NCBI GenBank assembly: GCA_022545545.1 | Contig: JACZQV010000011.1 | Location: 1 to 33,080 of the forward strand | Direction of reading: 5' to 3' | Length of the DNA: 33,080 nucleotides | From: Pseudomonadota bacterium | Lineage (GTDB): Bacteria > Pseudomonadota > Alphaproteobacteria > SMXQ01 | In this document: piece after piece, positions 24,957 to 33,080 of the stretch | Numbering within the stretch: position 1 is the stretch's first letter | Layout of the letters: each line of letters opens with the position of its first letter | Made by a program: the position numbers and the translations under genes | Notes under the pieces: model-generated | What the model was told of the DNA's origin: nothing | Database searches by the model: none | The model's input: only the letters and a program-made list of their open reading frames with translations

Positions 24957-25228
24957 CCTAGAGCGGTTCTTGGTAGATAGGAATCAATTTGATGGGCGCA
25001 AATCGGCTCCTTCGGCTAGGCGCGGCGCGCCGCGCGATGCAACGCATCGGGCAAGCGTCGCAACGCCGCCGAGGGGCCGATTTGCCCCACCGAAGGCCGG
25101 GTTCTTTTGCGCCGTGGCGTCGTTGCGCCCCTTTGCCGATGCTCAAGCATCGCCATGCGGCGCGCGCCTAGCCACGGCGCAAAATAATCCCGGTCAAATG
25201 GTTCCTATCTACCAAGAACCGCTCTAGG
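24957..25228. repeat. 272-bp MITE-like palindromic element with nested internal hairpins
   Basis: Termini cctagagcggttcttggtagatagga ... tcctatctaccaagaaccgctctagg are perfect inverted repeats (26 bp). Internal pairs: caaatcggc/gccgatttg (24999-25007/25076-25084) and ttttgcgccgtggc/gccacggcgcaaaa (25105-25118/25171-25184). Confidence 0.9.
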
Positions 25229-26063
25229 CGTCGTAATCGAGGCCGATATCGACGGCGGGCGCCGACTGGGTCATGCGCCCGACGGAGACGAAATCCACGC
25301 CTGTCGCGGCCTTGTCGCGGATGGTCTCGAAAGTGATGCCGCCCGACGCCTCGAGCTTGGCCCGTCCGGCGACGATCTTCACCGCCTGCTCCATCTCGGC
25401 CCGGTCCATGTTGTCCAAGAGGATCATGTCGGCCCCGGCCCCGGCCGCTTCGCGCACCTGATCGAGGGTGTCGCATTCGACCTCGACCACGGTCGAGGGC
25501 GGCACGTCCCGCTTGGCCCGGCGCACCGCCTCGGCGAGGCTGGCGCAGGCGGCGATGTGATTGTCCTTGATCAGCACGCCGTCATCGAGACGCATGCGGT
25601 GATTGTCCGCCCCGCCGGTACGGGTCGCGTATTTCGCCAGGGCGCGCAGGCCGGGGATGGTCTTGCGGGTATCGAGCAGTATCGCCCCCGTTCCCGAGAT
25701 CCGCTCGACATATTGCCGCGTCAGCGTGGCGATGCCCGAGAGATGCTGGATGATGTTGAGCGCCGTCCGCTCGGCCGCGAGGATGGCGCGGGCGTCCCCC
25801 TCGATACGCGCCAGCACGGTCATGGCCGCGACTTTCTCGCCGTCCTTGACCAAGCCCGAGGCGGTACAATCCGGGTCCAGGCGCTTGAACACCTGGATCG
25901 CGATGTCGCAACCGCAGACCACCAGTTCCTGGCGCGCGACCATCGCCACCTTGAGCCGCGTGCCCTCGGGCACGGTGGCATTGGTGGTGATATCGCCCTG
26001 GCCGACATCCTCGGCCAGGGCGCGGTCGATGAATTGGCCGATTTCCTCGCCGCCCGGCTCCAT
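25224..26063 (-). CDS. nadC: Nicotinate-nucleotide pyrophosphorylase (carboxylating)
   Basis: [62 protein letters not shown]; start chosen at [13 protein letters not shown]. Confidence 0.96.
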   Translation of the reverse strand: MEPGGEEIGQFIDRALAEDVGQGDITTNATVPEGTRLKVAMVARQELVVCGCDIAIQVFKRLDPDCTASGLVKDGEKVAAMTVLARIEGDARAILAAERTALNIIQHLSGIATLTRQYVERISGTGAILLDTRKTIPGLRALAKYATRTGGADNHRMRLDDGVLIKDNHIAACASLAEAVRRAKRDVPPSTVVEVECDTLDQVREAAGAGADMILLDNMDRAEMEQAVKIVAGRAKLEASGGITFETIRDKAATGVDFVSVGRMTQSAPAVDIGLDYDA

Positions 26064-26119
26064 CCCGATAACCTGATCCGATTGCTGTCCCGATTGCTGT
26101 CCCGATCCGGGGGGGGCCG

Positions 26120-27133
26120 CTATTCGGCGGCGGCGGCGGTGGGGACCGTCAGCGACATCTCGAGCATCCGCTGAAGAGGCTTCAGCGCCGCGACGCGCAC
26201 GGGTTCGGCGATTTCCACCCTCGGCGCCATATTGACCATGCAGAGATAGAGTTTCTCCAAGGTATTCAACGCCATGAAGGGGCAGATGTTGCAGGCGCAC
26301 TCGCCCTCGGCGCCGGGCGCCGGGATGAAGCGCTTGTGGGGAGCCCGCTTTTTCATCTGGTGGATGATGCCGGGCTCGGTGGCGATGATGAAATCCCTGC
26401 CCTCGGCGGTGATGGCGAAATCCAGGATCGAGCGCGTCGAGCCGATATGATCGGCAAGGGCGAGGATCGAGTCGGGACATTCAGGATGGGCCGCCACCTT
26501 GGCCTCGGGGTAGCGCACCTTCAGCTTGACGATTTCGCGTTCGGAAAACTGTTCGTGGACGATGCAGGTGCCCGGCCACAACGTCATCTCGCGTCCGCTC
26601 TGGCGCATGAGGTAGCGGCCGAGATGGTGGTCGGGCGCGAACAGGATGGGTCTGTCCTCGGGAATCCGGGCGATGATGGCGGCGGCGTTCGACGAGGTGA
26701 CGATGATGTCGGAGAGCGCCTTAACTTCGGCCGAGCAGTTGATGTAGGTCAGCGCCAGATGATCGGGGTGTTGCTCACGGAAGCGCCGGAACGGCTCCGG
26801 CTGGCACGACTCCTCCAGCGAGCAGCCGGCCTCGGCATCGGGCAGGAGAACGGTCTTCGAGGGGCTCAGGATCTTGGCCACCTCGGCCATGAAACGCACG
26901 CCGCAGAATACGATGACCTCGGCATCGGTCGCCGCCGCCCGGCGCGACAGGTCGAGGGAATCGCCGACGAAATCCGCAAGGTCCTGGATCTCGCCGTCCT
27001 GGTAGTAGTGGGCGAGGATGACGGCGTTCAATTCTTCGCGCAAACGGCCGATCTCGGCCTCGAGATCGAGGACGGGATCGATATCCCTCTCGCCAATCGC
27101 CTGTTCGCCGGCAGCTACGATGGTTTGGTACAT
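26120..27133 (-). CDS. nadA: Quinolinate synthase NadA
   Basis: [76 protein letters not shown]. Confidence 0.97.
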   Translation of the reverse strand: MYQTIVAAGEQAIGERDIDPVLDLEAEIGRLREELNAVILAHYYQDGEIQDLADFVGDSLDLSRRAAATDAEVIVFCGVRFMAEVAKILSPSKTVLLPDAEAGCSLEESCQPEPFRRFREQHPDHLALTYINCSAEVKALSDIIVTSSNAAAIIARIPEDRPILFAPDHHLGRYLMRQSGREMTLWPGTCIVHEQFSEREIVKLKVRYPEAKVAAHPECPDSILALADHIGSTRSILDFAITAEGRDFIIATEPGIIHQMKKRAPHKRFIPAPGAEGECACNICPFMALNTLEKLYLCMVNMAPRVEIAEPVRVAALKPLQRMLEMSLTVPTAAAAE

Positions 27134-27381
27134 TTTTCCGCGGCCCGCGGCGCCTCAACCCGCCGCCAAGAGCCGTCCTTGTCGTTGTCTCTGGCTTGCG
27201 GCCGGGGTCCCGGAGCAAACCGTTCACTGTGCTTATCCAACATCACATAGGTTCGGGCGTTCGTACTTCAACATCAAGGCCTTTGGCAAGATCGCATTTC
27301 AGCCATGACAAGGGCTCAAACCGGCCCGAAATGGCCGCTTCCGCGCCTTGCGCGCGCCGATACCGCGTCCCGGCGCCAGTC

Positions 27382-28161
27382 CTAACGCCGGGTGGATATG
27401 AGTTTCTTGATTTCGGCGATCGCCTTGGCGGGATTAAGCCCCTTGGGGCAGGTGTTGGTGCAGTTCAGTATGGTATGGCAGCGATAGAGCCGGAAGGGAT
27501 CCTCCAGCGCGGCGAGCCGCTTATTCGTTGACTCGTCCCTCGAATCGGCGATCCAGCGATAGGCCTGGAGCAGGATGGCGGGGCCGAGGAAGCGATCGCC
27601 GTTCCACCAGTAACTCGGGCAGGCGGTGGAGCAGCAGAAGCAGAGGATGCACTCCCACATGCCGTCGAGCCTCTCGCGCTCCTCGGGGCTCTGGAGGCGC
27701 TCGTGACCGTCAGGCGCCGACGTCTCGGTCTGGAGCCACGGTTCGATCGAGGCGTACTGGGCGTAAGCCCCGTTGAGGTCGGGCACCAGGTCCTTGACCA
27801 CCTCCATGTGGGGCAGCGGATACACTTTCACCTCCCCCTTAATCTCGTCGATCCGCTGGATGCAGGCCAAGGTGTTGATCCCGTCGATGTTCATGGCGCA
27901 ACTGCCGCAGACCCCTTCCCGGCAGGAACGGCGGAAGGTGAGGGTGGGATCGGTCTCGTCCTTGACCTTGATCAGGGCGTCGAGGACCATGGCGCCGCAA
28001 TCATCGAGATCGAGATCGAAGCTGTCGAGCCTGGGATTGTCGCCCTTGTCCGGATCCCAGCGGTAGACCTTGAAGGTCTTCACGTTGCCGGCGCCCTCGG
28101 GGGCGGCGAAGTGCTTGCCCTTGACGACCCTGGAATTTTTGGGAAGCGTGAATTCAACCAT
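27382..28161 (-). CDS. sdhB: Succinate dehydrogenase iron-sulfur subunit
   Basis: [63 protein letters not shown]. Confidence 0.99.
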   Translation of the reverse strand: MVEFTLPKNSRVVKGKHFAAPEGAGNVKTFKVYRWDPDKGDNPRLDSFDLDLDDCGAMVLDALIKVKDETDPTLTFRRSCREGVCGSCAMNIDGINTLACIQRIDEIKGEVKVYPLPHMEVVKDLVPDLNGAYAQYASIEPWLQTETSAPDGHERLQSPEERERLDGMWECILCFCCSTACPSYWWNGDRFLGPAILLQAYRWIADSRDESTNKRLAALEDPFRLYRCHTILNCTNTCPKGLNPAKAIAEIKKLISTRR

Positions 28162-28211
28162 CGCTCGGGGCCTCGATGTTTCCTCGTCTTCGGACGTCTC
28201 GCATGGGATCC

Positions 28212-30002
28212 TCAGTAGACCCGTTCCTTGGGCGGGATGGTATCGACATCGTCGCTCAAGGGCTGGAGATGGACCGGCCGGTAGTCGAGGACGACGCGGC
28301 CTTCGTCGTCGCGCCGCGCGAGGCTGTGCTTGAGCCAGTTTTCGTCATCGCGATCGGGATAATCCTCGCGCGCATGGGCGCCGCGGCTTTCGGTGCGCGC
28401 CGCCGCCGAATGCAGGCTGACCACCGCCTGCCCCAGCAAATTATCGAGCTCCAGGGTCTCGACCAGGTCGGAATTCCAGATCATCGACCGATCCGTGACA
28501 TTGACCTCGGCGAACGAGGCGCCCACCGCGTCGATTTTCCCGACCCCTTCGTCCAGAATCTCGGCATTGCGGAAAACGGCGCAGTTCTCCTGCATGGCGC
28601 GCTGCATATGGAGGCGTATCTCGCTGGTCCTGAGCGCGCCGTTGGCGTTGCGAAGCCTGTCCAGCCTGGCGATCACCGCATCGCTGGCGGCCCCGGGCAA
28701 CGGCTTGTGCGGGGCGCCCGGCGTCAGCAGCTCGGCCGCCCTGAGCGCGGCGGCGCGGCCGAACACGACGATGTCGAGAAGCGAATTGCACCCCAGCCGG
28801 TTGGCGCCGTGGACCGAAACCGACGCCGCCTCGCCGATCGCCATCAGCCCTGGCTGAACGGCGTCCGGATCGTCGGCCGTCGGCTTCAGGACCTCCCCAT
28901 GGTGGTTGGTGGGTATCCCGCCCATGTTGTAGTGCACCGTCGGTATGACCGGGATCGGCTCCTTGGTGACGTCGACACCGGCGAATATCTGGGCGGTTTC
29001 CGAAATTCCCGGCAGGCGTTCGTGAAGCAGATCCGGGTCCAGGTGTTCGATGTGGAGATGGATATGGTCTTTTTTCGGCCCGACGCCCCGGCCCTCGCGA
29101 ATCTCGATGGTGAGGGCGCGGCTGACCACGTCCCGCGAAGCCAGGTCCCCGGCGCTGGGGGCGTAACGCTCCATGAAATGTTCGCCCTCGGAATTGACCA
29201 GATACCCGCCCTCGCCGCGGGCGCCTTCGGTGATCAGGCAGCCCGAACCGTAAATCCCGGTGGGATGGAACTGGATGAATTCCATGTCCTGCAGCGCCAG
29301 CCCCGCGCGCAACACCATGCCGTTGCCATCGCCGGTGCAGGTGTGGGCGGAGGTGCAGGAGAAATAGGCTCGCCCGTAGCCGCCGGTGGCGAGCACGGTG
29401 ATGTGGGCGTTGAACCGGTGCAAACTCCCGTCTTCCAGGTTCCACGCCATCACCCCCCGGCAGACGCCATCCTCGTCCATGAGCAGATCGAGGGCGAAAT
29501 ACTCGATGAAGAACTCGGCCTCGTGCTTGAGGGCTTGCTGGTAGAGCGTCTGCAGAATGGCGTGGCCGGTGCGGTCGGCGGCGGCGCAGGCCCTGTGCGC
29601 CATCGCCTTGCCGTACTCCACCGTGTGGCCGCCGAAGGGCCGCTGGTAGATCTTGCCATCCTCGGTGCGCGAAAAGGGCACGCCGAAATGCTCGAGCTCG
29701 GTCACCGCCTCGACGGCGTTGCGGCAGAGATATTCGATGGCGTCCTGATCGCCGAGCCAGTCCGAACCCTTCACCGTGTCGTACATGTGCCAGCGCCAAT
29801 CGTCGGGCTCGATATTGCCGAACGAGGCGCCGATGCCGCCTTGGGCGCTGACGGTGTGGCTGCGGGTCGGAAACACCTTGGAGATGCATCCGGTCTTCAG
29901 TCCCGCCGCGGTCATGCCAAGCGCGGCGCGCAATCCGGCGCCGCCGGCGCCGACGACGATGACGTCATAGCTGTGATCGGTGATGTCGTAGGAATTCGCC
30001 AT
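28212..30002 (-). CDS. sdhA: Succinate dehydrogenase flavoprotein subunit
   Basis: Start chosen at [73 protein letters not shown]. Confidence 0.99.
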   Translation of the reverse strand: MANSYDITDHSYDVIVVGAGGAGLRAALGMTAAGLKTGCISKVFPTRSHTVSAQGGIGASFGNIEPDDWRWHMYDTVKGSDWLGDQDAIEYLCRNAVEAVTELEHFGVPFSRTEDGKIYQRPFGGHTVEYGKAMAHRACAAADRTGHAILQTLYQQALKHEAEFFIEYFALDLLMDEDGVCRGVMAWNLEDGSLHRFNAHITVLATGGYGRAYFSCTSAHTCTGDGNGMVLRAGLALQDMEFIQFHPTGIYGSGCLITEGARGEGGYLVNSEGEHFMERYAPSAGDLASRDVVSRALTIEIREGRGVGPKKDHIHLHIEHLDPDLLHERLPGISETAQIFAGVDVTKEPIPVIPTVHYNMGGIPTNHHGEVLKPTADDPDAVQPGLMAIGEAASVSVHGANRLGCNSLLDIVVFGRAAALRAAELLTPGAPHKPLPGAASDAVIARLDRLRNANGALRTSEIRLHMQRAMQENCAVFRNAEILDEGVGKIDAVGASFAEVNVTDRSMIWNSDLVETLELDNLLGQAVVSLHSAAARTESRGAHAREDYPDRDDENWLKHSLARRDDEGRVVLDYRPVHLQPLSDDVDTIPPKERVY

Positions 30003-30007
30003 CGCGC

Positions 30008-30388
30008 TTAGCCCCCGAAGGCGATCCTGGCGACGGCGAAGAGTGCCGCCAGCGCCAGGACGGCGACGGCGATCTTCATGGCGATCAAGGTGGCGACGTG
30101 GCGGCGCTCGGTGTGGACGTAATCCTCGATGATGGACTCGAGACCGAGCCAGACGTGATAGAAGGTCACCGCCAACAGCAACGCCATCAGTATGGCGTTC
30201 AGTGGCGCGCCCAGCCAGGCGACGACCGCCCCATGGCTCTTCCCGGCAAGCATCGCCATGGAGGGGACGAACCAGATCGTCAGCGGCACCAGGGCGATCG
30301 CTGTCAGCCTCTGCGCCCACCAGTGGCCGGCGCCTTCCTTGGCCGAACCGGAGCCGCCGGCGCCGCCGGTCGGCGCGCCGGGGCTCAT
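30008..30388 (-). CDS. sdhD: Succinate dehydrogenase hydrophobic membrane anchor subunit
   Basis: Three hydrophobic segments; [39 protein letters not shown]; position between sdhC and sdhA. Confidence 0.92.
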   Translation of the reverse strand: MSPGAPTGGAGGSGSAKEGAGHWWAQRLTAIALVPLTIWFVPSMAMLAGKSHGAVVAWLGAPLNAILMALLLAVTFYHVWLGLESIIEDYVHTERRHVATLIAMKIAVAVLALAALFAVARIAFGG

Positions 30389-30783
30389 GATCCGCCGCCC
30401 ATCACGGTCAGGCCGAAGGCCCAGGCCGCTCCGGTCAACAGGATCGACACCACGACGACCGCCCAACCCGAAGCATAGACCTGGGGCAACTCGAAGCCCC
30501 AGCCGGCGTCCCAGACGAGATGGCGGACGCCGTTGCACAGGTGATAGAACAGCGCGAAGGAAAAACCGAGAAGCACCACCATGCCAAGCCACGACCCCAA
30601 CAAACCCTGGGCCACGGCGAAGGGGCCCGGCCCGGCCCCGGCGGCCAGCAGCCAGTAGACCAGCAGCGCCAAGCCGGCGAACAGCGCCACTCCGGTAATG
30701 CGGTGAAATATCGACAAAATCATGGTCAACTGCGGCCGGTAGACCTGCAGATGCGGCGACAGCGGACGTTTACCCTTTGGCAT
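30385..30783 (-). CDS. sdhC: Succinate dehydrogenase cytochrome b556 subunit
   Basis: Start chosen at [51 protein letters not shown]. Confidence 0.96.
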   Translation of the reverse strand: MPKGKRPLSPHLQVYRPQLTMILSIFHRITGVALFAGLALLVYWLLAAGAGPGPFAVAQGLLGSWLGMVVLLGFSFALFYHLCNGVRHLVWDAGWGFELPQVYASGWAVVVVSILLTGAAWAFGLTVMGGGS

Positions 30784-31053
30784 TTGCGAAGCCCTGAGAG
30801 CGATCAGCGAAGCCGTGAGAAACGATCTCGGACGGAATGCGGCGCCGCGCGATGTTGGACGCCGCGCACCCGGTTTAGACTCCTGGCCACTCAGTGTCAA
30901 CTTCGGGAGATCAACCTCCGCCGCGCCCAGCGCCCGATCCCCCGGCGACAGTCCGCCTTCCGCTCAAGGGGGATATCGCCGGCCGATGGCGCCCGGTCCG
31001 GCCGGCGAATCCCGCCGAATCGGCAACCTTGCCCGGACGGTGTCGGCAGGGGG

Positions 31054-31118
31054 TTAGGGCACTATCCGGCCAGATGGAATCGTTTGAGTTCAGATGTGAT
31101 TCAAGCTTTCAAACGATT
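31054..31118. repeat. Dispersed repeat copy with attached inverted repeat (ttagggcactatccggccagatgg + aatcgtttga...tcaaacgatt)
   Basis: actatccggccagatgg matches the 21544 copy; 10-bp perfect arms at 31078-31087 and 31109-31118. Confidence 0.75.
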
Positions 31119-31174
31119 AGGGGGCCTGGATGACGAAACTGTATCGGCCGGGCGATGAGGAATGGACGCGGCGC

Positions 31175-32020
31175 TCAGCGCGGCGCGTCGCCGGCGGCGG
31201 TCGTCCGGTGTAGAAGGCGCACCATGTCCTCGGTGTAGTCCATGACCGCGTAGTGCATGGTGCACCGGTTGTCCCACATCACCACGTCGCCGGCCCGCCA
31301 GCGGTGCCGGTACACGTTCTCGGGCCGGGTGGCGACGGCGTGCAGGGTGTCCAGCAGGGGACGGCTCTCGTCTTCGGTCATGTCTTCGATGCCGATGGTG
31401 AAGTGTGGGTTGACGAACAGCGCCGGGCGACCGGTCGCCGGATGGGTGCGCACCACCGGGTGGGCGCGCGGCGGCTTCACCTCCCCGGGGTCGATGGTAC
31501 GCGCGTCGTTATGCTCCAGGCTGCGGGTGTAGGTGGCCATGCCGCTATGGAGCGCGCGCCGGCCCCGCAGGTCCTCGCGCAGGCCGTCGGAGAGCGCCTC
31601 GTAGGCGCGGTACATGTTGCAGAACATGGTGTCGCCGCGCCCCTCGGTCACCTCGCGCGCGTGCAGCACCGTCACCGCCGGCGGCCGCTCGGCGTGGGAG
31701 ATGTCCGAATGCCAGTAGTCGTTGCGCGCGCCGGGCCGGCCCTCGCGGTTCTCGATGATCAGCACCGCCGGGAAGCCGTCCACGGTCCGCCGCGTGCGCA
31801 GCGGGTGGGGCTCGACCGGACCGAACAGCTCGGTGAATTCCACCTGGGCGCCGGCGGCCAGGTCCTGATCCGGGAACACGAGGACCAGGTGCTCATGGAA
31901 CGCGTCGCGAATGGCCAAGCTCGCCGCCTCGTCCAGGCGGGCCAGGTCCACGCCCCGCACCTCGGCGCCAAGGGCGGCGCAAAGCCTGCTGAGCTTCATG
32001 GGCTTCCCGTTGTCCGACAT
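31175..32020 (-). CDS. TauD/TfdA family Fe(II)/2-oxoglutarate-dependent dioxygenase
   Basis: LVLVFPDQDL; DYWHSDISHAERPPAVTVLHA (HxD facial triad); THPATGRPALFVNPHFT; GDVVMWDNRCTMHYAVMDY; LLHRTT. Confidence 0.93.
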   Translation of the reverse strand: MSDNGKPMKLSRLCAALGAEVRGVDLARLDEAASLAIRDAFHEHLVLVFPDQDLAAGAQVEFTELFGPVEPHPLRTRRTVDGFPAVLIIENREGRPGARNDYWHSDISHAERPPAVTVLHAREVTEGRGDTMFCNMYRAYEALSDGLREDLRGRRALHSGMATYTRSLEHNDARTIDPGEVKPPRAHPVVRTHPATGRPALFVNPHFTIGIEDMTEDESRPLLDTLHAVATRPENVYRHRWRAGDVVMWDNRCTMHYAVMDYTEDMVRLLHRTTAAGDAPR

Positions 32021-32169
32021 GTCACGGATGAGCGCCGGTTCCGAGCGTCACGGTAGCCACCTCGGCTGCCGATGACAATAGGGCGCCCGCCCAAGCACGA
32101 TGGAGGCGCCGTTTGCCGCCTTGCCGGTCCTGTGCCCCTCGGATCGACCGGCTAGCGCGGCGCGACACT

Positions 32170-32197
32170 CCCTATCTAACATTCCCTATCTGGCATT
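32170..32197. repeat. Two adjacent 14-bp direct repeats (ccctatctaacatt / ccctatctggcatt)
   Basis: 12 of 14 positions identical; in the intergenic region upstream of the dioxygenase. Confidence 0.6.
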
Positions 32198-32359
32198 TCC
32201 CAGACAACCTCCAAATCCATGGCAATCATACCCAGATAGCACCGCCACTGGAATTGTTTTCACTCCGCCGACATCACGAACTTCCGGAAATGGCCAGGCG
32301 TTGACGGCCCCGAATTGGCAAGGGTTGTCACGACGGTGATGCGAGTTGGTCGGGCGCGG

Positions 32360-32644
32360 CTATGCGTCGGGCTCCGAGTGACCGAGCTCCTTATCCGGCG
32401 CCACCCGGTCCCGGACCAGCTGCTTCAACTCCTTGATGTCGGGGAACCTCTCCATCTCCTGGCGCGACCAGATGACCTCGGCGCCGAGGCGGATCTCGAA
32501 GACGCCGCCGGTCCCAGGCACCAAGGCGATGCCGCCAAGCTCGGTCTCGAAAGTGGTCAGAAGCTCCTGCGCCATCCACGCCGCGCGCAGCAGCCAGCGG
32601 CACTGGCGGCAGTACACGATCTCGATACGCGCTAAATCCGTCAT
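32360..32644 (-). CDS. SelT/SelW/SelH (Rdx) family thioredoxin-like protein
   Basis: Start chosen at MTDLARIEIVYCRQCRWLLRAAWMAQELLTTF; CxxC motif; GTGGVFEIRLGAEVIWSRQEMERFPDIKELKQLVRDRV. Confidence 0.9.
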   Translation of the reverse strand: MTDLARIEIVYCRQCRWLLRAAWMAQELLTTFETELGGIALVPGTGGVFEIRLGAEVIWSRQEMERFPDIKELKQLVRDRVAPDKELGHSEPDA

Positions 32645-32837
32645 GGCCCGTCCCTGCCTTTCCCGCGCTCCATTCTCCGAGGCCGCCCTGAAACCGGAAC
32701 CCCAGAAACCGAAGCCATTGAAGCCGGCTCCCGGGCGCCCTGCGTCTCCCGGTGTGAGCCGCCGGGCCCTTCGCCAGTGTGCCACAACCAGAGCCGGCCG
32801 CAATAGTCCGGAATCGCGGCGGTGGACGGTTTTACAG

Positions 32838-33080
32838 TCTCTTGGCTCAGGAACACCCGCCGTGATAATCGACAGCCGATATGTCGAGCTTCACGGTGAC
32901 GAAGTCATTAAATACCGTCCCGGAGACCGGGCGCATCTAAGGAGTCAGGTTCTTAGAGTTCTGAAAGACGAGGTCTTCCGGAGGAATACCCTTGAAGGCG
33001 CACGTAAATACGTTAATGAAAACGACGCGATGAAGATTTCGCGGCGGTTCCTAGAGCTGTTTCAGAGTCTGACTCAAAAA
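32838..33080 (+). CDS. Possible C-terminal end of a GT4-type glycosyltransferase (3' truncated by window edge; may be a remnant)
   Basis: Hand translation SLGSGTPAVIIDSRYVELHGDEVIKYRPGDRAHLRSQVLRVLKDEVFRRNTLEGARKYVNENDAMKISRRFLELFQSLTQK resembles the C-terminal portion of GT4 enzymes (GTPxV, PGD, ARKYVxEN, RFLELF). Not in the ORF track because no stop precedes the edge. Confidence 0.45.

Noticed and set aside
24934-25227. Small ORFs (97, 62 and 60 aa) within the 272-bp palindromic element
   Set aside because: They arise from the repeat itself on both strands, with no RBS or family signal; not called as genes.
28176-30011. 611-aa + strand ORF antisense to sdhA
   Set aside because: Mirrors the sdhA reading frame; no recognisable domain.

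Overview
The window looks like a GC-rich alphaproteobacterial chromosome segment, probably Rhodospirillales-like (inferred from gene content and order). Most of it is core metabolism. On the + strand, left to right: the 3' part of an S41 C-terminal processing protease, a divergent polysaccharide deacetylase with a long Pro/Ala/Lys-rich linker, rppH, DUF484 and xerC. On the - strand: a ferritin-like protein, F1 ATP synthase atpHAGDC, priA, a TCA block (mdh-sucC-sucD-sucA-odhB-lpdA), a Sel1-repeat histidine kinase, nadA-nadC, sdhCDAB, a TauD/TfdA dioxygenase and a SelW-like Rdx protein. The right edge carries what looks like the C-terminal end of a GT4-type glycosyltransferase. I see no CRISPR array, phage, toxin-antitoxin or defence cassette, and no convincing undescribed multi-gene system. 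The best second-look signals are intergenic: (a) a 272-bp element with 26-bp perfect terminal inverted repeats and nested internal hairpins, which supplies the nadC stop codon; (b) a 33-bp-arm hairpin just upstream of the mdh ribosome-binding site, with a half-copy between atpC and the ferritin-like gene; (c) a dispersed 'ACTATCCGGCCAGATGG' repeat at TCA gene boundaries; (d) an AT-rich island with a TTAA-N7-TTAAC (CtrA-like) match upstream of the histidine kinase; (e) a Lys/Arg/Ala-rich C-terminal tail on malate dehydrogenase. All calls come from reading the sequence and the supplied translations; no searches were run.
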